Assembly: GCA_017619355.1 (NCBI GenBank)
Contig: JAFZSO010000008.1
Span: 1-64,000, forward strand
DNA: 64,000 nt
Direction: 5' to 3'
DNA from: Muribaculaceae bacterium
GTDB taxonomy: Bacteria > Bacteroidota > Bacteroidia > Bacteroidales > Muribaculaceae
Below, one piece after another: positions 7,564 to 16,831 of the stretch. The translations under genes and the position numbers were made by a program. Under the pieces are notes generated by a model. The model ran no database searches. It was not told the DNA's origin and saw only the letters and a list, made by a program, of their open reading frames with translations. Within the stretch, counting starts at the first letter, position 1, and every line of letters begins with the position of its first letter.

Positions 7564-8286
7564 ATGAAAACGATAATTAAAGTTCTGACACTGGCCTCGT
7601 TGCTCCTCATCCCGCTCAAAGGGTGGGGCAGCGTGCCTGCCGACGATGAGACTGAATATATTCAGGTCGACTGGTACCCGCTGCTTACCGACAGCGTGGG
7701 CTGGAACATCACCAGTGGCGGACTCGCGATAGGTTTTGTCGATGCCCTTGGCTCACAAGCGCCGCAAGTGGCCATGGGCCGCTCCATCGAACTCTCGTGG
7801 ATCAATGTGATTGGGGCGAAGTATAACAACGGCAAGGGGCAGCGATTCACCATAGGTCTGGGAATCGACTGGAAGAACTATAAGTTAAGTTCCGGGCATG
7901 CCTTCTTGCGCGACGAGGCAGGCGTGATTTCAGTGGGAGGTTTCCCTGCTGGGGCCGACAAGTGTGCTTCGCGCATCAAGGTGTTCAGCCTGGGTGTGCC
8001 CATCATCTTCCGTCAGCGCATTGCCCGCAAGACCGACCTGTTTTTGGGCGAAGTGACCAACTTCAACCTGCACGCCAGCCTCCACACTACCTATCGTGTG
8101 GGTGATGAAAAGGTGGATTTGAAGTCGAACAACATCCATCAGTCGCCCGTCACCGTCGACCTCATCACCGGCGTGCAGTACAAGAAGGTGGGTGCTTATC
8201 TCCGTTACTGCCCGTTCAGGGTAATCAAGGACGGCTATGGCCCTGATTTCTCAACGCTGGCGGTAGGCCTTGTATTTGGACTCTAA
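7564..8286 (+). CDS. Putative outer-membrane beta-barrel protein
   Basis: 240 aa. A signal peptide (MKTIIKVLTLASLLLIPLKGWG) precedes an alternating hydrophobic/polar sequence with strands typical of small Bacteroidetes outer-membrane barrels (RFTIGLGIDWKNY, VDLITGVQYKKVGAYLRY), ending in a strand (TLAVGLVFGL). The substrate and exact family are not recognised. It sits 20 nt after the flavodiiron gene and 29 nt before a thioredoxin-fold lipoprotein, so the three may form one transcription unit. The location is inferred from signal peptide and strand pattern only. Confidence 0.65.
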   Translation: MKTIIKVLTLASLLLIPLKGWGSVPADDETEYIQVDWYPLLTDSVGWNITSGGLAIGFVDALGSQAPQVAMGRSIELSWINVIGAKYNNGKGQRFTIGLGIDWKNYKLSSGHAFLRDEAGVISVGGFPAGADKCASRIKVFSLGVPIIFRQRIARKTDLFLGEVTNFNLHASLHTTYRVGDEKVDLKSNNIHQSPVTVDLITGVQYKKVGAYLRYCPFRVIKDGYGPDFSTLAVGLVFGL

Positions 8287-8315
8287 TAATTTGAAAATAT
8301 AAATTAAATCTCAAT

Positions 8316-9401
8316 ATGAAAAAGTCAATATTTGTTTTTGCGCTCATCGCCGTTTTGCTTGCAGCTTGCGGCCGAGGCAATAAGTTTGAAGTGAACGGCA
8401 AGGTCGAGGGTGCTACCAAGACCACTAAACTCGTGCTCGAAATGGCCAGCAATGGCGAGTGGCTCGCCGTCGACTCCACCTGGACCGACGATAATGGCAG
8501 CTTCACATTCGCCGAGGTCGCTCCGCAGTATCCTAACATCTACAGGCTGAGACTCAACGACAAGTCGATCTATTTCCCCATCGACAGCATCGACGAACTC
8601 ACCATCAATTCCAAGCTCAAGACCTTCGACATCGACTTTGATGTGGCTGGTTCAGATGAGGCAGTCGCCATCATGAAAATCGACAAGGACGCGATGAAGT
8701 ATGCCAAAGCCTCGCCTGAAGAGAAGGCGAAATGGAAAGACCAGCTTTCGCGCGAGATTGTCAAGGACTTGCAGAGCATAGTCGCTTACTATGCCATCAA
8801 CAAGTATGTGGGTGGCCAGCCTCTGTTCGACCCCATGAACGATAACGACATGAAGATTATTGGGGCGGTGGCCAATGCCTACGATTCTTACAAGAAGGAT
8901 GACCCGCGCACAAACTATCTCGTGCAACTCACGCTCGATGGTCAGCGCCGCCGCCGTGCCGAGTCGGGCAACACGCCCTCAATCGCAGCCGAGCAAATCA
9001 GCCTGATCGACATCAACCTGCAGGACGAGAACGGCAAGCCTCAGACTCTGTCGGCAGTCGCTTCGAAGGGCGGGGTAGTGCTGCTCAACTTCACGATGTA
9101 CAACCAGGGCTTCTCGCCGGCTTACAACAAGGTGCTCAACGACATCTATGTGCAGTACAAGGATCGCGGACTCAACATCTATCAGGTGGCACTCGACGAC
9201 AATGTGAGCAACTGGCGTTCGGCAGCCAAGAACCTGCCATGGATAACGGTCTATGACCCCATGGGCGAGTACTCGCAGAATGTGTCGTCCTATAATGTTG
9301 CGGGAGTTCCCACTTCGTTCATCATCGACCGCTCGGGCCAAATCGTGTCGCGTGTCGAAGACATCAACCAACTCAAGTCAGAGGTGGCCAAATACATCTA
9401 A
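8316..9401 (+). CDS. DUF4369 plus thioredoxin-fold lipoprotein lacking CxxC
   Basis: 361 aa lipoprotein with lipobox LLAACG near residue 19. Residues ~24-115 match the DUF4369 N-terminal domain of Bacteroidetes TlpA-like proteins (FEVNGKVEGATKTTKLVLE). Residues ~225-361 are a TlpA/AhpC-type thioredoxin fold (ISLIDINLQDENGKPQTLS, VVLLNF, VAGVPTSFIID with the cis-Pro). Where active members have a WCxPC motif, this one reads TMYNQGFSPAYNK, with no cysteine. The only cysteine I see is the lipid-anchor Cys. It therefore cannot do dithiol chemistry and is more likely a structural or binding homologue. It is the last gene of a possible three-gene unit with the flavodiiron protein. Confidence 0.85.
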   Translation: MKKSIFVFALIAVLLAACGRGNKFEVNGKVEGATKTTKLVLEMASNGEWLAVDSTWTDDNGSFTFAEVAPQYPNIYRLRLNDKSIYFPIDSIDELTINSKLKTFDIDFDVAGSDEAVAIMKIDKDAMKYAKASPEEKAKWKDQLSREIVKDLQSIVAYYAINKYVGGQPLFDPMNDNDMKIIGAVANAYDSYKKDDPRTNYLVQLTLDGQRRRRAESGNTPSIAAEQISLIDINLQDENGKPQTLSAVASKGGVVLLNFTMYNQGFSPAYNKVLNDIYVQYKDRGLNIYQVALDDNVSNWRSAAKNLPWITVYDPMGEYSQNVSSYNVAGVPTSFIIDRSGQIVSRVEDINQLKSEVAKYI

Positions 9402-9453
9402 ATCAACAAGATACACCTTGTACCTCGCATCTTGTCCCTTGTCGGCCCGTCCC

Positions 9454-10566
9454 TTATAAAGATTCCCAGAATTTAAGATAGCGGCTCGCCACAGTGCGGG
9501 CCGCATTGTGTTTTTCTACAAAGGCTCGGCTGGCTCGGCACATGGCGGGAAGCTGGCTCTTGTGCTCGATGAGCCACTCCAGTTTTGCCTCGATGTCGCC
9601 CTCAATGAGCGGACTCACATTCACAATGGGACGGTTCTCGGTTTCGCCTATCAGGTCATAATACTCCGGCTCGGCTCCCGACACTGCCACCAGTCCGTGC
9701 GCCATGCCCAGCAGCGCATTGGTGGCGGGCGTGTAGGAGTAGAGCTGGTCCAGAATCACATGGCTGCGGCTCATGCGCGACAGATACTCCTCGTAGGGCA
9801 AGCCTTCTACCACCTCCACCTCGCACAGGTCGGGATGCTTGGCGTGTACGGCCTGCACAGCCGCCAGCAGGCGGTCAGTGCCCTTCACCACAGTGCGGTC
9901 GGGCTGTATGCCTATAAAGAAGCGCACCTTCTCTGGTTCCTCGTTGGGGTAGTGCGGCGTGATATGCTCTGTGTCGATGGGGATGCCGCCGTAGGCCACC
10001 TTGTCGCCTAATAGCGGCTGATAGGTCATGTAGTACTCCAGCAGGCACGCCACGGCGCCGTCGATGTTCTCTAAGATGTGCTCGGCATGCTGCCGCATGA
10101 AGGGCTTTTCCCAGTTGCTTTGCTGCTGTGCCTTATACTCGGCCGAGTTCACATAGGGCGAGGGCTCGTCGCCCAGCATATAGTCGCTGTAGCGGAAGGT
10201 GTGCCCGTCGTGGCACGCACGGTAATAGAAGTAGTCGGTGTTCAATGCCGAGAGCACAATTTTCCCGTTGTGCTTCTTCAGGTAGTCAAACACGCGTCGC
10301 ACTTTATCGGGCTTGAGTGTGAGGAAGATGTGGCCTGCTATCTCCACAATGTCGTAGCCGCGCATTTTGGGCAGCGCCTTGATGATGTCGAAGAGGTAGC
10401 GCACCGCGCCAAGCTTGCCGCTGCCGCGCAGCAGGTTGATGTCGCGCCCAGTGTTCATCCAGCGAGAGCCGTTCGAGGCCACGATGGCTTCGTGCCCCAT
10501 TTCGCGCAACTCCCTTGCCAGGCAGTTGTGCATATTGCTCGCATCACCCGCAAAAAGTATCTTCAT
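9454..10566 (-). CDS. Glycosyltransferase, GT4-like (GT-B fold)
   Basis: 370 aa. It begins with a Rossmann-type strand and loop (MKILFAGDASNMHNCLARELREMGHEA). The C-terminal half has nucleotide-sugar-domain features (VRFFIGIQPDRTVVKGTDRLL, VVEGLPYEEYLSRMSRSHVILDQ, ATNALLGMAHGLVAVSG, then E and Y residues). From the family, such enzymes transfer a sugar from an activated donor during surface polysaccharide or glycan synthesis. Donor and acceptor are unknown. It is divergent from a GT2 gene 78 bp away. The two genes together suggest a small surface-glycan pair outside a large capsule locus. It converges on the thioredoxin-fold gene ending at 9401. Confidence 0.8.
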   Translation of the reverse strand: MKILFAGDASNMHNCLARELREMGHEAIVASNGSRWMNTGRDINLLRGSGKLGAVRYLFDIIKALPKMRGYDIVEIAGHIFLTLKPDKVRRVFDYLKKHNGKIVLSALNTDYFYYRACHDGHTFRYSDYMLGDEPSPYVNSAEYKAQQQSNWEKPFMRQHAEHILENIDGAVACLLEYYMTYQPLLGDKVAYGGIPIDTEHITPHYPNEEPEKVRFFIGIQPDRTVVKGTDRLLAAVQAVHAKHPDLCEVEVVEGLPYEEYLSRMSRSHVILDQLYSYTPATNALLGMAHGLVAVSGAEPEYYDLIGETENRPIVNVSPLIEGDIEAKLEWLIEHKSQLPAMCRASRAFVEKHNAARTVASRYLKFWESL

Positions 10567-10572
10567 TGGGTG

Positions 10573-10604
10573 TAAAGTTAGCAGTTTTTTTGCATATTTT
10601 CAAA
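10573..10604 (-). promoter_or_regulatory. Promoter of the GT4-like gene
   Basis: On the minus strand, TTTG (10604-10601), a 20-bp spacer and TAACTTTA (10580-10573) lie 7 bp ahead of the ATG at 10566, giving a very short leader. It overlaps the control region of the divergent GT2 gene, where a TATTTTTA at 10613-10620 may act on the plus strand. Confidence 0.55.
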
Positions 10605-10644
10605 ATCTTGCCTATTTTTACACTGAAAATCTATTCTGGCTTAG

Positions 10645-11598
10645 ATGGACAACCTCGTATCGGTCATAATTCCTGTTTATAACAGGGCGCACATCGTAGC
10701 GCGCACCCTGCAGTCGGTGCTGGAGCAATCCTATCGCCCCTTGCAGCTTATTCTCGTCGACAACTGTAGCGACGACGATTCGCTGCGTGTGCTGGAGCTG
10801 TTCCGCGATGACCATCAGGCTCCCGATTTTCAAGTTGAAGTGCTTCAGGAAGAGCGTCACACGGCTGGCGCTGCCCGCAACCGTGGCTTCAGTGCCGCTA
10901 CGGGTTCGTGGCTGCTCTTCTTCGACAGCGACGATGTCATGCAGCCACAACTGGTGCAGCAATACATGGGCATCGCTCTTGACAAAGACCTTTCGCCCGA
11001 CATCGTGGTCACCAAGGCTTCTCTCGTTGCTCCTGACGGCAGTAGTCGAGTGCTGCCTTTCCACAAGGGCGACGAACTGGCCAACCACTTGCTGCATGGC
11101 ATGCTTGCCACGCAGCGATATTCCGTGCGACGCGAGTTTTTTGCCGCTACTGATGGCTGGAATTCCGATCTGCCCGGCTGGAACGACTGGGAGATGGGCG
11201 TACGCCTGCTCTTGGCCAACCCCAAGGTCGCATACCTTGAACCCCAACAGCCACTCGTGAACATTTACCAGACGGGAACTGCTTCCATCACTGGCACTGA
11301 GTTCCACACGAGGCAGGGGCAGTGGGAGCGCGTCATCGATTTGCTCGATAGCGAGATTGACGCATCTTCGCTCTCTAACAAGCGTCGATATCACCGTTTG
11401 CTCGACTATCGCCGCATCGTTCTCGCCGCCCAGTATCGCCGCGAAGGGCACGATGAACTGGCTCAGCCGCTTTATCGTGAGGCTTATGGCCGACTCAAGA
11501 AGAGTGCCTTGCTGCGCATCTCTATGCCCGTTCTCTACAAGTGGCTTGTGGCGGGCAGGCGAGGAGCCTCAAGTGTGGCTCGGCTGCTCATCAGATGA
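10645..11598 (+). CDS. Glycosyltransferase family 2
   Basis: 317 aa. A classical GT-A N-terminal domain begins with VSVIIPVYNRAHIVARTLQS. It has a nucleotide-binding DNCSDDDS motif, the GAARNRGFSAATG segment and the metal-binding FFDSDD motif (DxD) near residues 93-98. A later ED-type motif (NDWEMGVRLL) fits the catalytic base region. It uses a nucleotide-diphospho sugar to extend a glycan at the cytosolic membrane face; the substrate is not predictable. The C-terminus is basic with a possible amphipathic end. It is divergent from the GT4-like gene and followed by asd, which has its own promoter. Confidence 0.9.
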   Translation: MDNLVSVIIPVYNRAHIVARTLQSVLEQSYRPLQLILVDNCSDDDSLRVLELFRDDHQAPDFQVEVLQEERHTAGAARNRGFSAATGSWLLFFDSDDVMQPQLVQQYMGIALDKDLSPDIVVTKASLVAPDGSSRVLPFHKGDELANHLLHGMLATQRYSVRREFFAATDGWNSDLPGWNDWEMGVRLLLANPKVAYLEPQQPLVNIYQTGTASITGTEFHTRQGQWERVIDLLDSEIDASSLSNKRRYHRLLDYRRIVLAAQYRREGHDELAQPLYREAYGRLKKSALLRISMPVLYKWLVAGRRGASSVARLLIR

Positions 11599-11617
11599 GG
11601 CTCGTGCAACTCGGCTT

Positions 11618-11647
11618 TTTGGCATGATTGTTGCAATTGTATATTTG
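11618..11647 (+). promoter_or_regulatory. Promoter of asd
   Basis: TTTG at 11618-11621 and TATATTTG at 11640-11647, spacer 18 bp, ~58 bp ahead of the ATG at 11706. Confidence 0.65.
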
Positions 11648-11705
11648 CTTTTAATCACCCTGCTTGGCAGGTTTTTTATACAACCATAAAACAACCCATA
11701 AAGAA

Positions 11706-12725
11706 ATGAAAGTCGCTATTGTAGGCGCCAGTGGCGCAGTTGGTCAAGAATTCATGAAAGTGCTCGATGAGCAGAATTTTCCTGTCGATGAACTGGTTCT
11801 CTTCGGGTCGAAACGCAGTGCCGGTCGCATTTTCACCTTCCGTGGCAAGGACCATGTGGTGAAACTGCTGCAGCACAACGATGACTTCCGCGACATCGAC
11901 ATCGCTTTTGTGTCGATGGGCGGTGGCCCCGCCAAGGAGTATGCCGAAACCATTACCAAGTATGGCTGCATCATGATCGACAACAGCAGCGCCTTCCGCA
12001 TGGACGACGATGTGCCCCTTGTCGTGCCCGAGGTGAATGGCGAAGATGCCCTCAACGCCCCGCGTCGCATTATCGCCAACCCTAATTGCTCTACCATCAT
12101 TCTGGTGGTGGCGCTCAAGCCCCTCGACAACATCTCGCACATCAAGAATGTGCAGGTTGCCACTTATCAGGCAGCAAGTGGTGCCGGATTGCAGGCCATG
12201 GACGAGCTGGCACTGCAGCAAAGCGAGATTGCTCACGGCAAACTCGAGACAACCGTCAAGCACTTCCAGCATCAGCTCGCCTACAATGTGATTCCGCACA
12301 TTGATGTCTTTGCCGATAACGACTATACCAAGGAGGAGATGAAAATGGTGCGTGAGACCTGCAAAATCATGCACAGCGACATACGCGTGAGCGCCACCTG
12401 CGTGCGCGTTCCTGTGATGCGCACTCACAGCGAGGCAGTGTGGATCGAGTGCGAGGAACCCATCAGCCCCGAGGAGGCCCGTGCTGCCATGCAGCTGGCT
12501 CCCGGCATTGTTGTGATGGACGAACCTGCCTCTAACACCTATCCCATGCCCATCACTTGCACGCGGAAAGACCCCGTCTATGTGGGCCGGATCCGCATCG
12601 ACACCAGTAGCGACAATGGCCTTGCATTCTGGGTGGTGGGCGACCAGATCAAGAAAGGCGCCGCCCTCAATGCCGTGCAGATTGGGCAGTACCTCATCTC
12701 GCATCGTGGCTTCCCCAAGAAGTGA
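11706..12725 (+). CDS. asd: Aspartate-semialdehyde dehydrogenase
   Basis: 339 aa from the ATG at 11706, which begins the canonical [20 protein letters not shown]-binding motif; an in-frame ATG at 11664 would add an unsupported 14 residues upstream of it. The catalytic cysteine is in NPNCSTI and the active-site histidine in [15 protein letters not shown]. The cytosolic enzyme reduces aspartyl-4-phosphate to aspartate semialdehyde, the branch point to lysine/diaminopimelate, threonine and methionine. Length is normal for the family. It stands alone with its own promoter and shares a bidirectional hairpin with the convergent kinase gene. Confidence 0.96.
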   Translation: MKVAIVGASGAVGQEFMKVLDEQNFPVDELVLFGSKRSAGRIFTFRGKDHVVKLLQHNDDFRDIDIAFVSMGGGPAKEYAETITKYGCIMIDNSSAFRMDDDVPLVVPEVNGEDALNAPRRIIANPNCSTIILVVALKPLDNISHIKNVQVATYQAASGAGLQAMDELALQQSEIAHGKLETTVKHFQHQLAYNVIPHIDVFADNDYTKEEMKMVRETCKIMHSDIRVSATCVRVPVMRTHSEAVWIECEEPISPEEARAAMQLAPGIVVMDEPASNTYPMPITCTRKDPVYVGRIRIDTSSDNGLAFWVVGDQIKKGAALNAVQIGQYLISHRGFPKK

Positions 12726-12755
12726 CCACACAGTTCTAATGTTGCTAAAAAATAG

Positions 12756-12785
12756 GGGAGGACTGACTTCATTGTCGGTCCTCCC
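12756..12785. terminator. Bidirectional intrinsic terminator
   Basis: GGGAGGACTGAC-TTCATT-GTCGGTCCTCCC (one G-T pair), between the convergent ends of asd (+) and the ArgB-like gene (-). An A-rich stretch lies on one side and TCTTGT on the other. Confidence 0.75.
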
Positions 12786-12806
12786 TCTTGTGTCGTGGCT
12801 GATATG

Positions 12807-13592
12807 CTACTGCTTGATGTGCGTGCCGTTGGCCAGATTGGAAAGGCTTGCGGCGTTTGTGATAATCACTTCGGTGGCACCATAGTCGAGCACTGAGAAG
12901 GCCTCATCGATAACAAGTATCTTTTCTTCGGTGAAGCACTTCATTCCCCTCATCATCTGGTACTGGTCGGGCTTCAATACGGGTATCACGCTGTTGCTGT
13001 CTTTCTTGTTAGCCAGCAGACCTCGATCCTCAAAGCAGAATACGAGTGTCACATCATAGGTGGTGGAGAGCGACTTGGCCACTTCGCAGGCAATGCTGTT
13101 GGCCTCGGTGCTCAGCAAGTGTCCTTTGGCATCGTGCGTGAGAGGAGCCAGCACCGGCATGACACCCTTCTCGATGATTGATGTCAGTGCCTTACCATTC
13201 ACCTTCTTGATGCGACCCACCCAGTTGATTGACTTCGATTTAGTGCTTTCTGCGGCCAGTTCGCTGGTGATGATGTTCATGTCGGCTCCCGTCAGTCCCA
13301 CTGCATTGATGCGGTGCTTCTGCATGAGCGCTACGAGTCGCTTGTTCACCAAGCCGCCGTACACCATGGTCACAATGTCGAGCATCTTGTCGTCGACAGT
13401 GACAGGTTTCTTGCTCTTGCCCATCTTCACACCCATCGAGCCGGCAACCTTCGAGGCCATGATACCTCCACTATGTACAAGCATCTTGCGGCACTTGATG
13501 GCAACCAGGTCCTTGATGAGTTTGCGCAGTGTCTCAGGGTCGTCGAGCACATTGGTGCCTATTTTCACTATGAGTAGCTTCTCCTTTGCCAT
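12807..13592 (-). CDS. Divergent ArgB-like amino-acid kinase
   Basis: 261 aa, aligning along its length with Bacteroidetes acetylglutamate kinases (ArgB): VTMVYGGLVNKRLVALMQ, NAVGLTGADMN, GVMPVLAPLTHDAKG. Several signature positions differ from ArgB as I recall it. The glycine-rich HGGG reads HSGG. The substrate-binding Arg region GRRxT reads KKPVT. NADTIAG reads EANSIAC. The late GGMIPK lysine motif is not present. The N-terminus (VKIGTNVL) resembles glutamate 5-kinase. Either the substrate has changed or activity is lost. It starts 3 nt after the prfB stop (TAA GCC ATG), so it is translationally coupled to release factor 2 and not to other arginine genes in this window. Confidence 0.75.
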   Translation of the reverse strand: MAKEKLLIVKIGTNVLDDPETLRKLIKDLVAIKCRKMLVHSGGIMASKVAGSMGVKMGKSKKPVTVDDKMLDIVTMVYGGLVNKRLVALMQKHRINAVGLTGADMNIITSELAAESTKSKSINWVGRIKKVNGKALTSIIEKGVMPVLAPLTHDAKGHLLSTEANSIACEVAKSLSTTYDVTLVFCFEDRGLLANKKDSNSVIPVLKPDQYQMMRGMKCFTEEKILVIDEAFSVLDYGATEVIITNAASLSNLANGTHIKQ

Positions 13593-13595
13593 GGC

Positions 13596-14706
13596 TTAGT
13601 CTTCGTTAAATTCCATGAGGTAGGCCTTGATAAACTCGTCGATGTCGCCATCCATCACGCTGTTCACATCGCTCGTCTGGTAGTTGGTGCGATGGTCTTT
13701 TACGCGACGGTCGTCGAACACGTAACTGCGAATCTGGCTGCCCCATTCAATCTTCTTCTTCGAGTCTTCTATCTTGCGCTGTTCTTCCTGGCGGTGTTGC
13801 AGCTCTTTGTTGTAGAGTATCGACTTCAGGTTGCGCAGCGCATTCTCGCGGTTCTTGGGCTGGTCGCGTGTCTCGGTGTTTTCCACCAGAATCTCTTCTT
13901 CCTCGCCCGTGTAGGGGTCTTTATACTGATAGCGCACACGCACACCCGATTCCACCTTGTTCACATTCTGACCGCCGGCGCCGCCGCTGCGGAAGGTGTC
14001 CCACGAGATGCGGGCAGGGTCGAGCGTGATCTCGATGGTGTCGTCGACCATGGGGGTCACAAACACCGAGGCAAACGAGGTCATGCGCTTTCCTTGAGCA
14101 TTGTAGGGCGACACGCGCACCAGGCGGTGTACGCCGTTCTCGCTCTTCAGGTAGCCGTAGGCAAAAGCGCCCTCAATGCCTATGGTCACGCTCTTGATGC
14201 CGGCTTCGTCGCCTTCTACCATGTGTTCGATGGCGGTCTTGTAGCCATGACGCTCGCACCAGCGCAGGTAGAGGCGCATGAGCATCTGTGCCCAGTCCTG
14301 ACTCTCGGTGCCACCGGCACCCGAGTTGATTTTCAGGATGGCATCCATCTTGTCCTCTTCATGACGCAGCATATTGCGTAGCTCCAGTTTCTCGATTTTC
14401 TGCACGGCATTGGCATAGAGTTCGTCGAGTTCGGCCTCGGTGAGCACGCCTTCTTTCACGAAGTCAACGCCCAGCACCGTCTCGTCGACGGCACTTTCCA
14501 TCTCCTTGCAGCTGTCGATCCAGAAATGCAGCGACTTGATTTTCTTCATTTGTTTTTCAGCGGCTTTCTGGTCCTGCCAGAAGTCGGGCACGTGTGTTCT
14601 TAATTCTTCTTCTTCGACTTCAATCTTCTTGTTGTCGATGTCAAAGATACCTCCTCAACGCATCCTTGCGTTCTTGTATCTCTTTTAGTTGGTCTTGGGT
14701 AATCAT
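13596..14706 (-). CDS. prfB: Peptide chain release factor 2, with programmed +1 frameshift
   Basis: The gene starts at the ATG at 14706 and reads 21 codons (MITQDQLKEIQERKDALRRY then L) to an in-frame TGA at 14643-14641. A +1 shift at CTT TGA C lets reading continue from GAC at 14642, giving a 369-aa product. The Shine-Dalgarno-like AGGAGG lies 3 nt before the CTT, exactly as in the classic prfB site. The GGQ motif (SGGAGGQNVNKVES) and the stop-codon-reading domain are intact. The factor ends translation at TGA and TAA; low RF2 levels favour the frameshift, so the protein autoregulates. A frame starting at 14591 alone would lack the N-terminus. Downstream is the coupled ArgB-like gene. Confidence 0.97.
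14638..14657 (-). promoter_or_regulatory. RF2 programmed frameshift site
   Basis: On the minus strand, AGGAGG-TAT-CTT-TGA-C: internal Shine-Dalgarno, slippery CTT and the TGA stop at 14643-14641. Reading resumes one base later at GAC ATC GAC. Confidence 0.95.
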
Positions 14707-14789
14707 CTTAGAGTTTCAATGATTTTGGTTATACAATTATAGATATTTGAATCGGTTGGGAAATTGGGAAATGTGGGAAAAGGGGGAAA

Positions 14790-16616
14790 TTACCGCAGTT
14801 TATATTCTCGCGTATAGATGGCATCAATCAGCTTGGCATAGCGCTTGTTGATCACCGCTCGCTTAATCTTCAGCGTGTTGGTCAGCTCGCCTTTCTCCAT
14901 CGAGAAGGGGCGGGGCAGTATGATGAAGTGTTTGATGCGCTCAAAGGCGGCAAGGTCCTTCTGATAGTCGGCTATGTGTGCCTCAATCATGTCGTGAATC
15001 TCCTTGCTGTTGGCAAGCTCTTCGTTGTTGCTCAGGTTCAGGTGATGCTTCTCGGCATATTCTTTCAGATGCTCGAAGTTGGGTACCACAAGGGCTGAGA
15101 TGAATTTGCGGCCGTCGCCTATCACTGCCACTTGCTCTATATATTTGTCTTGAGCAAGGCGTGTTTCCATCACTTGTGGAGCCACATATTTTCCGTTGCT
15201 CGTCTTGTAAAGGTCTTTGAGTCGCTCGGTGAGCACCAGGTGGCCGTCTTGCGTCAGGTCGCCGCAGTCGCCGGTGTGGAACCAGCCGTCGGCGTCTATT
15301 GCTTGAGCCGTCTCTTCGGGTTTGTTGTAGTAGCCCTTCATCACCGTGGGGCCCTTCACCAATATCTCATGCTTGGCGCCAATCTTCACCTTCACGCCGG
15401 GCAGGGGAGTGCCCACAGTACCCAGTTTCCACCCGGGCGAGGGGTAGAAGGTGACGGTAGCGTTGGTCTCGCTCAGACCGTAGCCAATCACGATGTTGAT
15501 GCCGATTGCGTGCAGGAATTCGGTGATGTTGTCGCTCAGCATGGCACCTGCCGTCGGGAAGAAGTTGCGGTCGTTGATGCCCACAGCTTTGCGTATTTTG
15601 CTAAATACCTTGTGGTCGAAGTATTGATATTGTTTCTCGAGCAGTGCAGGCACCTTCTGGCCGCGGCGCACATATTTCAGGTTGCGTTTCTTGCCCACCT
15701 TCAGCGCGCGCTTGAGCAGCATCTTCACCACCGGCTTGGCATCGTTCACATTGTCGTGAATGGCGGTATATACCTTTTCCCAGAAGCGGGGCACGCTGCA
15801 CATGCATGTCGGGGTGATCTCCTTCACTGCTTTCTGGATGTCTTTCGGGTCGCGGTTGATGGCAATGCGCACACCATGTATCAGGCAGAACATGGTCCAG
15901 CCCAGTTCAAAGATGTGGCTGAAGGGCAGGAAACTCAGCGACACATCAATCTTGTCGTCGACCGTGATGCGCATGGCGTGGCCCAGCATGGCGGCGCTGA
16001 AGTTGCTGTGCGTGAGCATCACGCCCTTGGCAGCACCTGTGGTTCCCGAGGTGTAAATCAGGTACATCAGGTCGTTGGCGGTGCTGTCTTCTTTGCGCTG
16101 CTCTACCAGTGCTTTGTCGGCTTCGCTGGCTGTCTTTCCTTTGTGCAGGAATTCTTTCCAGGTGAGCGAGGTGCTGTCGTTTTTGTCATGCTCCACACGT
16201 GGGTCGATGGTCACAATCAGGTCCAGTGTGGGGCAGTCGTCAATGATTTGGCGGGCTATGTCGTATTGCTGCTGATCGCCGGCAAACACAATGCAGGCGC
16301 CCGAGTCGTTGATGATGTGGATGGCTTCTTCGGGGCTGCTCGTGGCATAGATGGGCACAGGCACGGCGCGGTTATAGAAGGCGCCGAAGTGCGCTACAAG
16401 CACTTCAGGACAATTCTGCGTGAACACCGCTATCTTGCTTTCATGCTCTATGCCGAAGCGGCACAACGATAGCGATGCCAGCTCTATTTGCTGGGCAAAC
16501 TCGGTCCACGACAGTTCCTTCCACTGTGGTTCCGACTCGTAGGTCTGGTAGCGCAATGCCTCGCGGCTTCCGTAGCGCTGACTCTGTGACCCTATCAGTT
16601 CAACAAATTCGTTCAT
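14790..16616 (-). CDS. Long-chain fatty acid-CoA ligase (AMP-forming)
   Basis: 608 aa from the ATG at 16616 (MNEFVELIGSQSQRYGSREALRYQ); an upstream in-frame ATG at 16709 would add a charged extension overlapping the likely promoter. It has the AMP-binding signature YTSGTTGAAKGVMLTHSN, the GYGLSETNATVTFYPS adenylation motif, DGWFHTGDCG and the C-terminal K-rich KTSNGKYVAPQ hinge. The enzyme activates fatty acids to acyl-CoA via acyl-adenylate at the inner membrane. Bacteroidetes often carry this FadD-like form for recycling fatty acids into lipids. A -7 like TAAATTTG (minus strand, 16650-16643) lies just upstream. It is not in an operon with beta-oxidation genes here. Confidence 0.93.
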   Translation of the reverse strand: MNEFVELIGSQSQRYGSREALRYQTYESEPQWKELSWTEFAQQIELASLSLCRFGIEHESKIAVFTQNCPEVLVAHFGAFYNRAVPVPIYATSSPEEAIHIINDSGACIVFAGDQQQYDIARQIIDDCPTLDLIVTIDPRVEHDKNDSTSLTWKEFLHKGKTASEADKALVEQRKEDSTANDLMYLIYTSGTTGAAKGVMLTHSNFSAAMLGHAMRITVDDKIDVSLSFLPFSHIFELGWTMFCLIHGVRIAINRDPKDIQKAVKEITPTCMCSVPRFWEKVYTAIHDNVNDAKPVVKMLLKRALKVGKKRNLKYVRRGQKVPALLEKQYQYFDHKVFSKIRKAVGINDRNFFPTAGAMLSDNITEFLHAIGINIVIGYGLSETNATVTFYPSPGWKLGTVGTPLPGVKVKIGAKHEILVKGPTVMKGYYNKPEETAQAIDADGWFHTGDCGDLTQDGHLVLTERLKDLYKTSNGKYVAPQVMETRLAQDKYIEQVAVIGDGRKFISALVVPNFEHLKEYAEKHHLNLSNNEELANSKEIHDMIEAHIADYQKDLAAFERIKHFIILPRPFSMEKGELTNTLKIKRAVINKRYAKLIDAIYTREYKLR

Positions 16617-16831
16617 GTTCTTATTTGATTGTTTTCGTTTTGCAAATTTACTGAAAAAATCTTGCTTTTCCCTGCTTTGACCCGTGAAAGATTTTTGCAT
16701 TAACAACAATTCTATTAATATCTTAACCTTTTACACATTTTAACCGCTACTTTTTGCGTCGCAATGCTCTAATTTGACACCTAATTTGCACTTAAAAAGC
16801 TCTTTATCTTCCGTTTTTACAAAATATTTCG

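Noticed and set aside
13596..14706. Broken or frameshifted release factor gene
   Set aside because: The in-frame TGA sits in the canonical AGGAGG-TAT-CTT-TGA-C context. It is programmed frameshifting, not damage.
15132..16472. Long plus-strand open frame (446 codons) opposite the acyl-CoA ligase gene
   Set aside because: Antisense shadow of a gene with full AMP-binding signatures.
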